Part shown: piece by piece, positions 33,651-43,431 of the stretch
How positions within the stretch are numbered: the stretch's first letter is position 1
How the letters are laid out: every line of letters begins with the position of its first letter
DNA from: Pisaster brevispinus
Lineage: Eukaryota; Echinodermata; Asteroidea; Forcipulatida; Asteriidae
Direction: 5' to 3'
Assembly: GCA_023634235.1 (NCBI GenBank)
Contig: JAMKCF010000074.1
Span: 390,710 to 454,709 of the forward strand
DNA: 64,000 nucleotides
Translations under genes and position numbers: made by a program
The notes under the pieces: model-generated
Told to the model about the DNA's origin: nothing
The model's input: only the letters and a program-made list of their open reading frames with translations
The model's database searches: none

Positions 33651-35255
33651 TCCCAAGTTAACTTTTTTTTTCCTTGGCCACATTATATTAACTGTTTTTA
33701 AGCAAGACCTCATGGACTAGCTCAATACTTTTGTTCCAGTCACCTGAGTGACCCTAAAGTTTCCTTGCAACAAACATCATTTGTTCTGATACATGTTTGG
33801 AGACTTGCTGTTTTGTCATCAACAATACTGTATCTGACCTCAAATTTTGTCCAGAACTGCAGTGAAGATTAAAAAGAAGCATTGACAAAAAAACAAAAAA
33901 ACACACACACCAGTTGCCTATAACCCCCCCCCCCCAACACTCCCCCTCGTAACCCCTACCAAACTAAACTACTACCTATTTAACACTGATTCATAGTCAA
34001 ATTCGCCCTGGAGATTGCATTAATAGTAGGGAATGTAAATAACTGGAAAATAATGTATTCTGTTCCAATCATGCTTCTCAAAATGAATGAAACTGTTGCT
34101 TTCAACCTGTTGATGAGAAAAAGACTTTTTGGTGAGTTACTTCACATGACCTACCTCCAGTAGCATTTTGCCTGCCTTATGAAGATGCTGTACTCTCTTA
34201 TCTAACAGTGGGATATCAGCGTCTGTTGATGAGTGGAATATGTGATTGTAGTTGCTTCATGGTGATACAGGAGAAGTAAGAGGCTGAGGTGATTGGGATG
34301 TCTTCCTGTTTGAAAGACAATATGTTTTGACTATTTGGGTGTACATGAACTTTATAAATTAAAACTATGAAATCAATCCAGTCCCATTGTGTTAGTTTGG
34401 CTCAGTTCCAGTGCCTGAGCCCAAGGCGCTGGGATGGACTGCTGTACATGCTCATTAAACCCTCTCTCCTGACCTAGCAATCATCAGTCACAGCTTCCTG
34501 TTTTGGAAAGAGTCCTTCTCTATCATTAAAAATATAGTTGTGTTGTGTAAATCCATTGCAAGTAATTTTTGTCATTCTTGTGACTTGTGCTGAATATAGG
34601 AATCTATTTCAACAGTAGTAATTTTCTTTGAAAGTTGTGTTCTTCTTGCGACTTTGGTTTTAAACAAAAAGGTTTTAAGTTACAGTTACATTATCACACC
34701 ATGTGCGTGCGCTGTGATTGTGTGCATTGTGCTTATCAGTAGTACACATCAGTCCCATCATGCATCACTACATCATGAACAAAAAGCGAGTAGGAACTCA
34801 TTAGCCCATCCCAGGCAGAGCTCATATTTACACTGGGCAGTAGGCCCAAGGCCAGTGAGTTTAGTGTTGGGCCAGTAAATTCATTACTAAACAAGACCAG
34901 CAGCCTTTTGTTTTTTAATTAAATAATAATGCGCCACTGTTTATAGTTCCTTAAAAAAAAAAAAATATTGTTCATGCTGACTTTGGGGCTGACAATTATC
35001 TTGCAATTTGTTGAGTATCGATGGATACTAACCCAAATTAAAAATGAGATCAATTTGCTTTTGAAACTTATTTCTCATCATTTTGATTATGGTCTGAGGA
35101 AAAAATGTCTGGTGCAGTCAAATATTTTAGCTACAAGCAATGCAGTCTTGTGGATGTTTTCCTCCAATTCGTGACCTGCCATCAGATTTGAACAAGAACA
35201 GTGGACCGAGCTATTGTGAAACCTGAAAGTCAGCGACTGAGACCAAATCATTTAA
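33651..35255. other. Intergenic, no gene seen
   Basis: No supported gene. A dispersed repeat copy lies at 34834-34885 and a C-tract at 33926-33935. Confidence 0.5.
34834..34885 (+). repeat. Dispersed repeat, GGCCAGTAAA family
   Basis: CAGTAGGCCCAAGGCCAGTG and GTTTAGTGTTGGGCCAGTAAA-like sequence match the reverse complement of 8500-8590. Confidence 0.6.
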
Positions 35256-35450
35256 AGGGGGCTTTGTCATCATGATCAAAGCAGGCTCGTGGCTGTACAT
35301 GGAATTATAATAAAACCTCACCCGGTTACTGCATGCGTGCAATCCATAGAGTTGATACAGAAGGAGGGCGCACACGTCCAGTTGCTGGGTGAGAGTTCAT
35401 AATTCCAAGTACAGCCACAGGCCTGCTTTGAGAATGACATCACAGCCCCT
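35256..35450. mobile_element. TTAA-flanked foldback MITE, copy 2
   Basis: It is flanked by perfect TTAA at 35252-35255 and 35451-35454. The left end AGGGGGCTTTGTCATCATGA and right end CACAGCCCCT begin arms of about 90 bp that are largely inverted copies of each other (GCAGGC..TGGCTGTACATGGAATTAT on the left and its complement on the right). The same family is at 32068-32256. piggyBac-like by target site; no transposase. Confidence 0.88.
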
Positions 35451-35479
35451 TTAAGATCAAGATCCAAACCAGCCCTCCT

Positions 35480-35585
35480 GATGGGGAGACCTCCCCTTTA
35501 GAGACCAAGTCTTCAATCGAGAGAGACTGAGACTAAAACCAAAATAAGGTCTTGAGACCGGGACCAAGTCTTGAGATCTTACACA
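35480..35585. repeat. GAGACCAAGTCTT repeat words
   Basis: AGAGACCAAGTCTTCAATCG, GAGACTGAGACTAAAACC and GAGACCGGGACCAAGTCTTG form a short purine-rich degenerate tandem array. It resembles the GACTCAGACTC minisatellite at 7.4-8.3 kb in word type but is not the same unit. Confidence 0.5.
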
Positions 35586-38454
35586 ATAAACATGCACAGT
35601 GAGTGCTTTAAAAAATGCAAATCAAGAATCAATCATTAAGGGACAAAAGCTACAGATAAGAAATGTGTCCTATGTTTCTAAAGTAAATGTTTGATCCTAA
35701 ATACTTCAGCAACACATACTTACATCCAGGGCCTTAGTGATTGCAGCACACAAGGCCCAGTAGCTGCTGTGCTTGCCCCTCATTCAGTAGTCTACTAAGA
35801 ATCTCTAGTCATTGGTCAACTCCCAGAAGGAGAAATTCAATGTGTCTACCACAAAAATCCTGTATAAAAACAAGAAAACATACAACTATGGATGAATCAC
35901 AATCGGCATTTGAGTAGGATCCTAACCAGCCTCGCTACCATGGGCAGCGCGCCGTATCGATACCTTTCGTCACTAACCCCTGGTAGGGATGTACTGGAAA
36001 ACAGCGCTGACTGGCTCTCAAAAGTGACTACTTTGCATGCACGCTTTTTAAAAACTTGTGATCGCTTGTATTGCGATTGTAGGACGCTTAGTACAGGCAC
36101 ATCAAACTGCAAGTATTTTGACCTGATTCTATTTTAAATGAATCATGTTCTTGCACGGTCACCCTAAACTGCATACAGTTAGACATATCAAAAAATCAGA
36201 GAAGAATGACAGAGGACCAGTTGCCTTTTTACTTGATGCCTCTTTAAGGGGTAACCATTCTTGAGCGCACGCGTAGAATGGATCGGCCTCAGGTCTAATG
36301 AACCAAGTCCAGGGGTTATGATCGAGCTAGGCATGCTGGGGAAAAATGGTGCAGCGAGATCATTTCAATCATCCCTGGGAACAAGGTTGAATCCTAACTT
36401 AAAGAGCCGCTTCAACACAAGACCCAAAAAAGAGCACAAAATTTAATTTCCTTTCTCTTGCATTTATGTAACTATAAAAATGATATACGACTGCCTCTTT
36501 CCAAGGGATCTTTTTTTGATGGATGTTTGGTATTTATAGTTTACTGATCTATTACATTCCTCTTGAGGAACTGGTGGCTATAAATACTTTTTGCTGATCT
36601 TAGTTAAATGGAAATTTCAAGCAATTATTTCATCTATGACCCCAACTTCAATAGGAATTTATGTCAACACTGTAAGAATTCAAAGTGCCAGTTCCTGTCT
36701 CTGTGTATATTCAATCAACCTTTCTTCTGGACTAAAGATAAAATTGGAGCTAAATCAAAGGAGATAAAGTTAAAGTTGGAGAATGGTATTTTTGCCTTCA
36801 ATGCATACATCATGGTCTTTGAAATCTTGTTGGAATCATGGTTGAATTTTTGAGCACCTCAAATTTTACTTACAAAGGCCTGCAAGATGTGGCTTTTTCA
36901 CTATAAACAAAATGACACTTCTGAGGTTTTTCGCTACAACACTACAATTGTTTGGTACAATAATCAAAATTTACTCACTAAATGTTGTTCTTTACTTGTC
37001 AGCAGAAGGCTGGGTAGCGTGACGATGTCTTCAATCACAATCTTGCCTGTAAAAATGGCATCCTGGATGAAAAAACAATTAAGGGGTAGCATGTCAATTA
37101 CTTTTCTGTCACATAAAATTATCACTTGTCTGAGAATCTATGTTCAGTCTGTTCAGCTGTGTAAAGGCTTTGCCTCAACGCCTTTGTTTATGCTTGTCTC
37201 CTGAGATGGAATGGTATATATGTATTACCAAAAAAAAACTCTTCAAAATTGTACATTTTCATGATTGATACCTGCTGACAGTTAGAGGAAAAAAACTCTT
37301 CAAAAAGATCGTTAAAAATATGATTTTGATAAGTGTAACCAGGGATATTTCCTTGCTTCGCAGCTACATGCACCCCTTAATGAAAATTATGATATAATGG
37401 TCATTGAGGTTTGTTCACAACATCAACTTAGCTTGAAGAATAAAACCAGAGAAACCTCTGAACCTTCCCCATATCACAATCTATGTTCGAATACACAGAG
37501 AGCCTATGAAATGATTTACTATAATGTACCTTTAGCCTGTGCTGACATGCGCCCTCTAAGTCCGGTTCGATTTGCAAAAGTAGAAATCCCTTCGAACACA
37601 ACAACTCGATATTTGAATGCATGCGTAGATACCACAAGTTAACAGTGTAGGAACGACAGCCACAAATCCAAACCTTCTGATATGACTAACACATTTTTTG
37701 GGCTCCCGAACTTCTTATTAGTAAGACCATTACACAAATCTTTAAACAAAAACCCCAGAAAGCCAAGTACTGAGGCTTAGTCAGTGTAGCCCTGCTTCCT
37801 AGACCTGTCATTTAAACCAATCTGACCTTTTAAACACAAACCAACTCATCAAACCCTTGTAACGTACTCACAACCCTTGTAACTCATAGTTTACAGAAAC
37901 CCATTTGAAATAATATGAAAAAACTAAGTCCTCTCTTTTTAGAACAACAAACAGTTGACCTTTTAATTTTGCCAAGACATCGGTTAAACAAGAAAGTAAT
38001 ATGCAAAAACATTTTGATACTTCAATCCAACTTCACATCAAAACAGTAAAAAGGTCGGTAAATAAGGAAGCGGCACTCTAAAATTCTGAAGTCACAACAA
38101 AAACAACTTGGATTCCCTTTTAATGATAGCCACAAAAACAAATAGTTGTTAGCGTTTGACTTTGTCTTGTAAAGCAAGACAACCACTTCCCACTAGGCAT
38201 CCGTACAGAAGTGATATCATTGTGTATAGGGAATCACCAGAAAAGAAGCCCCTGATTTCATTATAATTATAGGAAGAGACATGACGCGTCTAGACTGTAA
38301 CTGGGCCTGTTAGTACTGTAACGGTGCGGACCAGATTGTCATTGGATGGAACATTGGCACAGCATAATAGTGCGCTTTATTGTTTCTTTGTGTGCCACGA
38401 AATGTTTTGATTTACTTCGTTCTAATTGATAAGATATTGATAGGACGTGTAAAT
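35586..38454. other. Upstream of the Ig gene; no gene seen
   Basis: No supported exon. The open frames (up to 105 codons, for example 36887-37204) lack recognisable domains. The promoter of the downstream Ig gene should lie at the right end of this stretch, but I see no clear TATA box or initiator. Confidence 0.45.
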
Positions 38455-40250
38455 ATGGAGGTGATAAAGTTACGTGTGTTTATGAGCATTGTTATGACCG
38501 CGTTGATCTGTAAGGCAGAATTTCAGTATTTCTACTTGAACCCACAGAGTGTTACAGTCACCGAGGGGAGTAATGTAACACTCACTTGTGGATCGGTGTA
38601 TTTAACAACCTGTTATACTTATGGTTTCAGTTGGAAGAGAAAATTTAATCAACATTCTGGCATTGAACACATTTCTAGTTGTTCCCATATAAGATCAAAC
38701 TTTGCAAGACGTAGAGATATTGTTGTTGAGCAGGACAGTGAGCGCTATCAGCTGCAAATCAATAACGTCCAACGAGATGACAGTGGGACTTATTGGTGTA
38801 ATATGATTGAGACAAAAAGAAATAGGCAACACAACAGTGAGACAGCCTTATTGACAGTTAATCCACTTCTCCCAGAGTATAAACCTTCTTGTAACATTTA
38901 TCCAAGTCAACCAAGAGTCGATGAAACCGTCTCGTTGGAATGCACTCTCTCAGAACGCGACCCTCAGAGCCCGTTGACCTGGTTGGAATCCACATCAAGC
39001 GGTCTTATCCAGATTGAAGATAAAACAGAAGTCTATCCAGGTGAGATTTACGCAGTTGAGCGTGAGTTGACCAGGTCTGATAATATGAGGGAGTTTACAT
39101 GTGTAGCTGGTCCCCACCTTAATGGTCCAAATTGCTCCATTACGCCTCTTCAGATACCAACAACTGTCTCAATCTCACCCTCTCATTTGACGCTACTTGA
39201 ACACCAGAACGCAACATTCACGTGTGACTTGAAGTCTACACCACAACAGCTAGCAGATAGATATAAATGGCGTGTGTTCCAGGTTGACAAAGGCAAAGTA
39301 AAGGTTAACCGAGACACAGTGTAGAACCTTGATGGTCGGTTTAAACTTGACCAAAATGGACAAACTCTTCAGATTATCGACGTAACTCTTGGAGAATTCA
39401 ACTTTTCTAAGATCAGATGCATTGCATTTCAAGGCAGTACACCAATTTCAAGCGTCAATGATTCACTGTTATTTGTCTTGCCTTTAACCACATCCACACC
39501 AAAGACAACGATAATTTCAGTTACTTTTCCAGATAATCTAGCCCACAACACCTTGCAAGGCTCTGGTGTTATAATTATTGTTGGTGGAATCATTGGTGCA
39601 ATCTTTTTTCTGATAATCATACCTTTGCTTGGATGCTACTTGATTAAACACAAACACAACTCCACCGGACCAGGGCAGACGACGGCTACACGTGAGCAGA
39701 GACGGCCTACAGGTGAGAGAATAACTGTGAGCAGCGAGGATCAAAATGGTCAAATGTACAACGAAATCCCGTTGGATGTTGCAGGAGATCGGAATGCCAG
39801 GATGTCAAGTAGTTCTGAGCAAGAGGCTGAAGTGTTATTTATACACGTGCGCCGATAAGACGGGACGTACTGAAATCAAGAGATATGTCGTGCTTGCTCC
39901 ATCAACAACTGGTCAAGATGGTTACACAGTCACTAATGGAGAAAGCATGGACAAGGAGATTGGACATGCAAGCTAGGGACCAAGCGATATACACAATGGT
40001 GAACAAACCTATGAAAGCCAAACCAAACCACCCAGGGAAGAGTGACCGTCACAAAGTCAATCAACTACCAGATGAGGACGGCAAAGAATCAGACACACCC
40101 ATCAAAAACGATGTTGAGTCACGCAAGAAAAACATGGAGGGATTGGTATATGCGGACTTGGACCTACATCGCCCCTCATCAGCCAGAAACACAGAAACAC
40201 TTCAGTCGGAGGAGCAGAGTGAGTATGCTGAAATCCGTCGTGATAAATAG
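38455..40250 (+). pseudogene. Intron-free IgSF receptor with ITIM-like tail, broken
   Basis: The start is ATG 38455, with A at -3 and G at +4, followed by a signal peptide (MEVIKLRVFMSIVMTALICK). Residue numbers count from this Met. Ig domain 1 has C45, W60 and DDSGTYWC ending at C115. Ig domain 2 has C163, W176 and C216. Ig domain 3 has C257 and W272, then an in-frame TAG at codon 290 (39322-39324). The same frame continues past it to C322 and a transmembrane helix at about 371-397, then QMYNEI in the tail, and stops at 39856. Coding sequence seems to go on in frame 2 (to 39976) and then frame 3 (to 40250), giving LVYADL and SEYAEI. NxS/T sites include N40, N226, N252 and N316. It is probably a cell-surface inhibitory receptor in origin. 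One nonsense codon and two frame changes make it a pseudogene, unless they are sequence errors. No intron fits. Confidence 0.75.
39885..40250 (+). other. Frame-shifted cytoplasmic tail with ITIM-like motifs
   Basis: This 121-codon frame lacks its own signal peptide and looks like the distal tail of the Ig receptor. Tyrosine motifs are AIYTMV (Tyr codon 39990-39992), LVYADL (40149-40151) and SEYAEI (40224-40226). The last two match the ITIM consensus (I/V/L/S)xYxx(I/V/L), which when phosphorylated recruits SH2-domain phosphatases such as SHP-1/2 in vertebrates. The rest is charged and low in hydrophobic residues. It is reached from the receptor frame only by two frame changes, between about 39838 and 39976. 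Confidence 0.7.
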
Positions 40251-40313
40251 GTAACTAGTGGTTTGCAAAGTTCTTGTCTGGTTCTACTCCAGCTAAGGTA
40301 TGGTTGAGATACC

Positions 40314-40339
40314 TGCTACTTGATTAAACACAAACACAA
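40314..40339 (+). repeat. Copy of the receptor's membrane-tail junction sequence
   Basis: A 26-bp stretch is identical to 39634-39659, which encodes the CYLIKHKHN end of the transmembrane segment and start of the tail. ATACCT precedes both, with 9 bases missing here. It suggests a partial duplication of the receptor gene or the relic of a second copy. Confidence 0.8.
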
Positions 40340-40679
40340 TAAGGGTATTATAAAGGATTGGTAGAGCTGAAACAAAATGGTCACAGTGTTCATGTTTTGT
40401 TTGAGTAATCATATACATTGATAATTGAGAAATTAGTGTAAAACCATGCACAGTTTTCCAAATGTAAACACATTGTCCTTAATTTTGGTGGTAACAACCG
40501 AAATCAGATGATGCGTTTTTTAAAAATGTTTATATACAGGTTTTTAGACACAGTTTTCTCGAACATGACTTTGTTTTAGAGGGAATATTTCGCACATAAA
40601 AATGGTTCTTTTATGATTGTCATAATCAGCCACATTTCAGACGAAACACATTGGCGTACACTGTGTGCATGCTTTCTTT

Positions 40680-40987
40680 CATAAAGAACGACTGAGTCGC
40701 AAGACTGATGGCTGAAATATCAGAGTGTGGGTCAAATCCTGGTCATGACAATTGCAAGAAACTTAACTAAATAAATGCTTCTTTTCACCCAGAGGTAATT
40801 GGGTACCAATGAGGTCAGAGATGCTTAAGTAATTGTTTTAGCTCAGTGCGCTACTTGGCAGCACAGGCTGTATACTCCAGAGGGAGCTGATGCATGATGG
40901 TTTAAGGATTGAAAGAAATCGCCCAGTGATCAGGGCTAATAATATTGGAGCGCCAGCTATATAAGAGGTCACTACTATTATTATTAT
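40680..40987 (+). mobile_element. tRNA-derived SINE with (ATT)n tail
   Basis: GTGGGTCAAATCCTGGTCAT near 40726-40745 is a degenerate B-box region. The body has TTTTCACCCAGAGGTAATTG, GGGTACCAATGAGGTCAGAG and GGCTGTATACTCCAGAGGGA, a CACCCAGGGGTATAAATGGG-type SINE body that I associate with echinoderm and other invertebrate genomes. It ends in ACTACTATTATTATTATG. The 5' end is uncertain. It lies about 0.4 kb downstream of the Ig pseudogene. Confidence 0.7.
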
Positions 40988-40999
40988 GCCAATATTCAT

Positions 41000-42480
41000 A
41001 GCACAAGTCGCACAATAACGCGACGGTTCGTGTCAATTTTCGAGACTAAATCCCAAATCGTATTTTTAAGATCGCATCTCATAATGGTCAAAGATGTCAT
41101 AAACATCAGGGATCTTTTAATTTAAACAGACACCTCTATCGAAGAAATAACCGGACAACCTTTTTGTATGTCTGAACTACACCATCCCCCAAAACAGTTC
41201 GAAAATAAACGAATGAATAAGCACATTTGACCACACCAAGTTAATCACTTTTCAACTCGAATGTAAAGCGTATGTTTGTGCATTTTGGATTTATCATCAT
41301 CTCCTTCATTTTGTGTGCGTAACTTTGTCTAAGAATCAAAATACGGTACTTTGTTATTCTGCAGTCAAGCCGAATTTCAAATATTATGTTATGTCGCGTA
41401 GCTTTAAAAACGTAAACCAAAGCCAACAATTTTTAAGCATGAAGCTGTCTAAAAAGCACACATTGTTTATTCATAATGTTTAAGATTAGGGCGTTTCTTT
41501 CCCATCTGTAAAATTAAATAATTTTAAATTCATATATTGAATGTTGACCAGGATTTCGCAACCAAGAGTTCCTTTAAGAAAAAAAATAATAATAACAATA
41601 ATTACACTGAAAAGCATTTTTATATTAATGACTGTTTTTGTACAGTCAGTCATTCAACTTCCACAAGGAAACGGAACCATTGTTAAAAAAATACAAAGTT
41701 GGGTCCTTGTTTAGTGTTTGTGGTTTAAAATACATAGGCAGTACAGGAAATGGATGTGGGACACTTTCTGGCTGAACGTAAAGTAGGAAAAAACAAAACA
41801 CTTTCGATTTAACACAGCCCACTTATACATTAGATTATAAACAATTTTAGTTCCTTTTCCAGATTTTAATTAGTTTCATTTTCTAAATTCATATTACTAC
41901 AAAATGTCACAGAAATATTTATCTGATTTTTGTGCACTTCTGTACAGGGTCCCATGTATTTCATTGTTTTCTCCAGTTACAAACCCACAGCGAGTTGACT
42001 GACCTCCATGTCCTAGACTGGACCATTCCAGGAGGGGAGGTCAGTTTCCAGGATTTTTTTATTTTTTTTGTCGGCTGGGATTTTTTGCTATTTGCTGTTT
42101 TACTCAAATGGGCTGACTTTTTACAATTACATTATTGTAATGCACTTTTAAAATATGAATGCATTATGTTTTAACATAATTTTAAATCCTCTGCATAAGG
42201 AATAAGTTATTAACGGGTTGATTTTTACAAAACTTCTTGAGAGAAAGATGCGCAGTTGACAGTTTTTGGACCATTATGTCAGACTTTAGTTCCCCCAAAA
42301 CAAAAATCTTCCAAAGCCAATAATCTGAAAAAGGAGAAGGTAAATAATATCCATTTAAATTTCAGGGTAAAGTTTGAATAAACAAAGAACAAAAAAACAC
42401 TGCCAAGCACAGCAAGTTTGTGCTGTGTGCACCTCGTTTTGTGCCAGGGCCTGACAGCCACTTCAAGGTAAGGGCTACAC
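41000..42480. other. Intergenic, no gene seen
   Basis: AT-rich, with no coding feature or clear element ends. The 80-codon plus-strand frame at 41932-42174 is largely hydrophobic only because of T-rich sequence. Confidence 0.5.
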
Positions 42481-42489
42481 ATAACTGAT

Positions 42490-42700
42490 TGTGACTGTCA
42501 CCAGGGCCTAGTTGCCACCTACTCCTGGGGCTGAAACGGGGTTGATCCCTTCACAGTCCATAAGGATGTAGGCATGGGTATCATCCACTAGGACCCCGAC
42601 AGGTAGAGCAGAATGCAATACCTTCCCAACTTTGTATGAAGCAATTAAGGTTAACTGCCCTTGAGCGCCTTGCTCAAGGGCATAAGTGTCATGAGTTTTT
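42490..42700 (-). mobile_element. SINE-like dispersed repeat
   Basis: Read on the minus strand, GCCCTTGAGCAAGGCGCTCA, AACCTTAATTGCTTCATAC, GTCCTAGTGGATGATACCC and TGAAGGGATCAACCCCG resemble the CTTGAGCAAGGCACTT..AATTGCTTC body seen in invertebrate SINEs. It contains a 9-bp hairpin, CCCTTGAGC/GCTCAAGGG, at 42658-42666 and 42672-42680. The boundaries are approximate. Confidence 0.6.
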
Positions 42701-43431
42701 GGCTCCTGAACTGAATATTGACTACTTTGTTTGTAACTATACTTAAAAGTAGGGCATAAAGCTGTTTATGATTTTTAATTCAATACAACATTGCACTCGA
42801 TGACTGAGAAACAGCGTAATGGAAAGAACTTTAACTGTAGTTTACAGGTATAGGTTTGTTACAATAAGTTATACAGTACAGTAGCAAATGATATAGCAAC
42901 TGTATTAACAAAACCCTACAGTTGATTGTAGAGTTTGGTCTAGTTTAGTAACAATTTTTCTTAACAATTTCAAGAACTGTAATTCAGACTTAGTACTCTA
43001 GATAATCAGTACCCACCTGTCGTGTGATGACTGTACCTTAAACAATACTATCAATCTGTGCAAAATGGTGAATACCGTCCTGCATTGTAAATATATTCAG
43101 TGCCAAGTGAAACAAACGTCAACACTATCCAAACAACAACTAGCAACTCAAAAGGTCTATTGAGGGCGCACTAAAAAATCAATGGTAAGCGCTGTTTGCT
43201 CCGCATTAAAATGACAGAAATTCATGCGCGGAACCTCGATAATAAAATGTATACCCACAACTTTTTCTCTAATTCAACTATTTGAAGGTGGTGCCTTTTA
43301 TGAAATGAAGAAAAGTAGAAAAAAATGAGCCCCTTGGGTTTTTGAATTCTGACTTAAAGGATTTAAGGGTAAAAAGTAAGCACTCTTAAGAGGGCCCTAT
43401 TTTTATAAATGTAGGGTCATTTTTCCAAAAA
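42701..43431. other. Left flank of the satellite, no gene seen
   Basis: Unique-looking AT-rich sequence up to a sharp junction. The last bases before the array (TTTTCCAAAAA at 43421-43431) differ from the monomer sequence that should precede GGGAATATTT. A weak resemblance of ATGTAGGGTCATTTTT (43410-43425) to the monomer's ATGTTACCGGGGGTCGAATT may be a decayed edge copy. Confidence 0.5.

Noticed and set aside
38380..38454. Upstream extension of the receptor frame by 25 codons.
   Set aside because: The extension starts at TTG with no ATG. ATG 38455 has good context and is followed directly by a signal peptide.
39298..39319. Possible intron GTAAAG..ACACAG just before the TAG in the Ig gene.
   Set aside because: It would be 22 bp, too short for a metazoan intron, would not include the TAG and would shift the frame.
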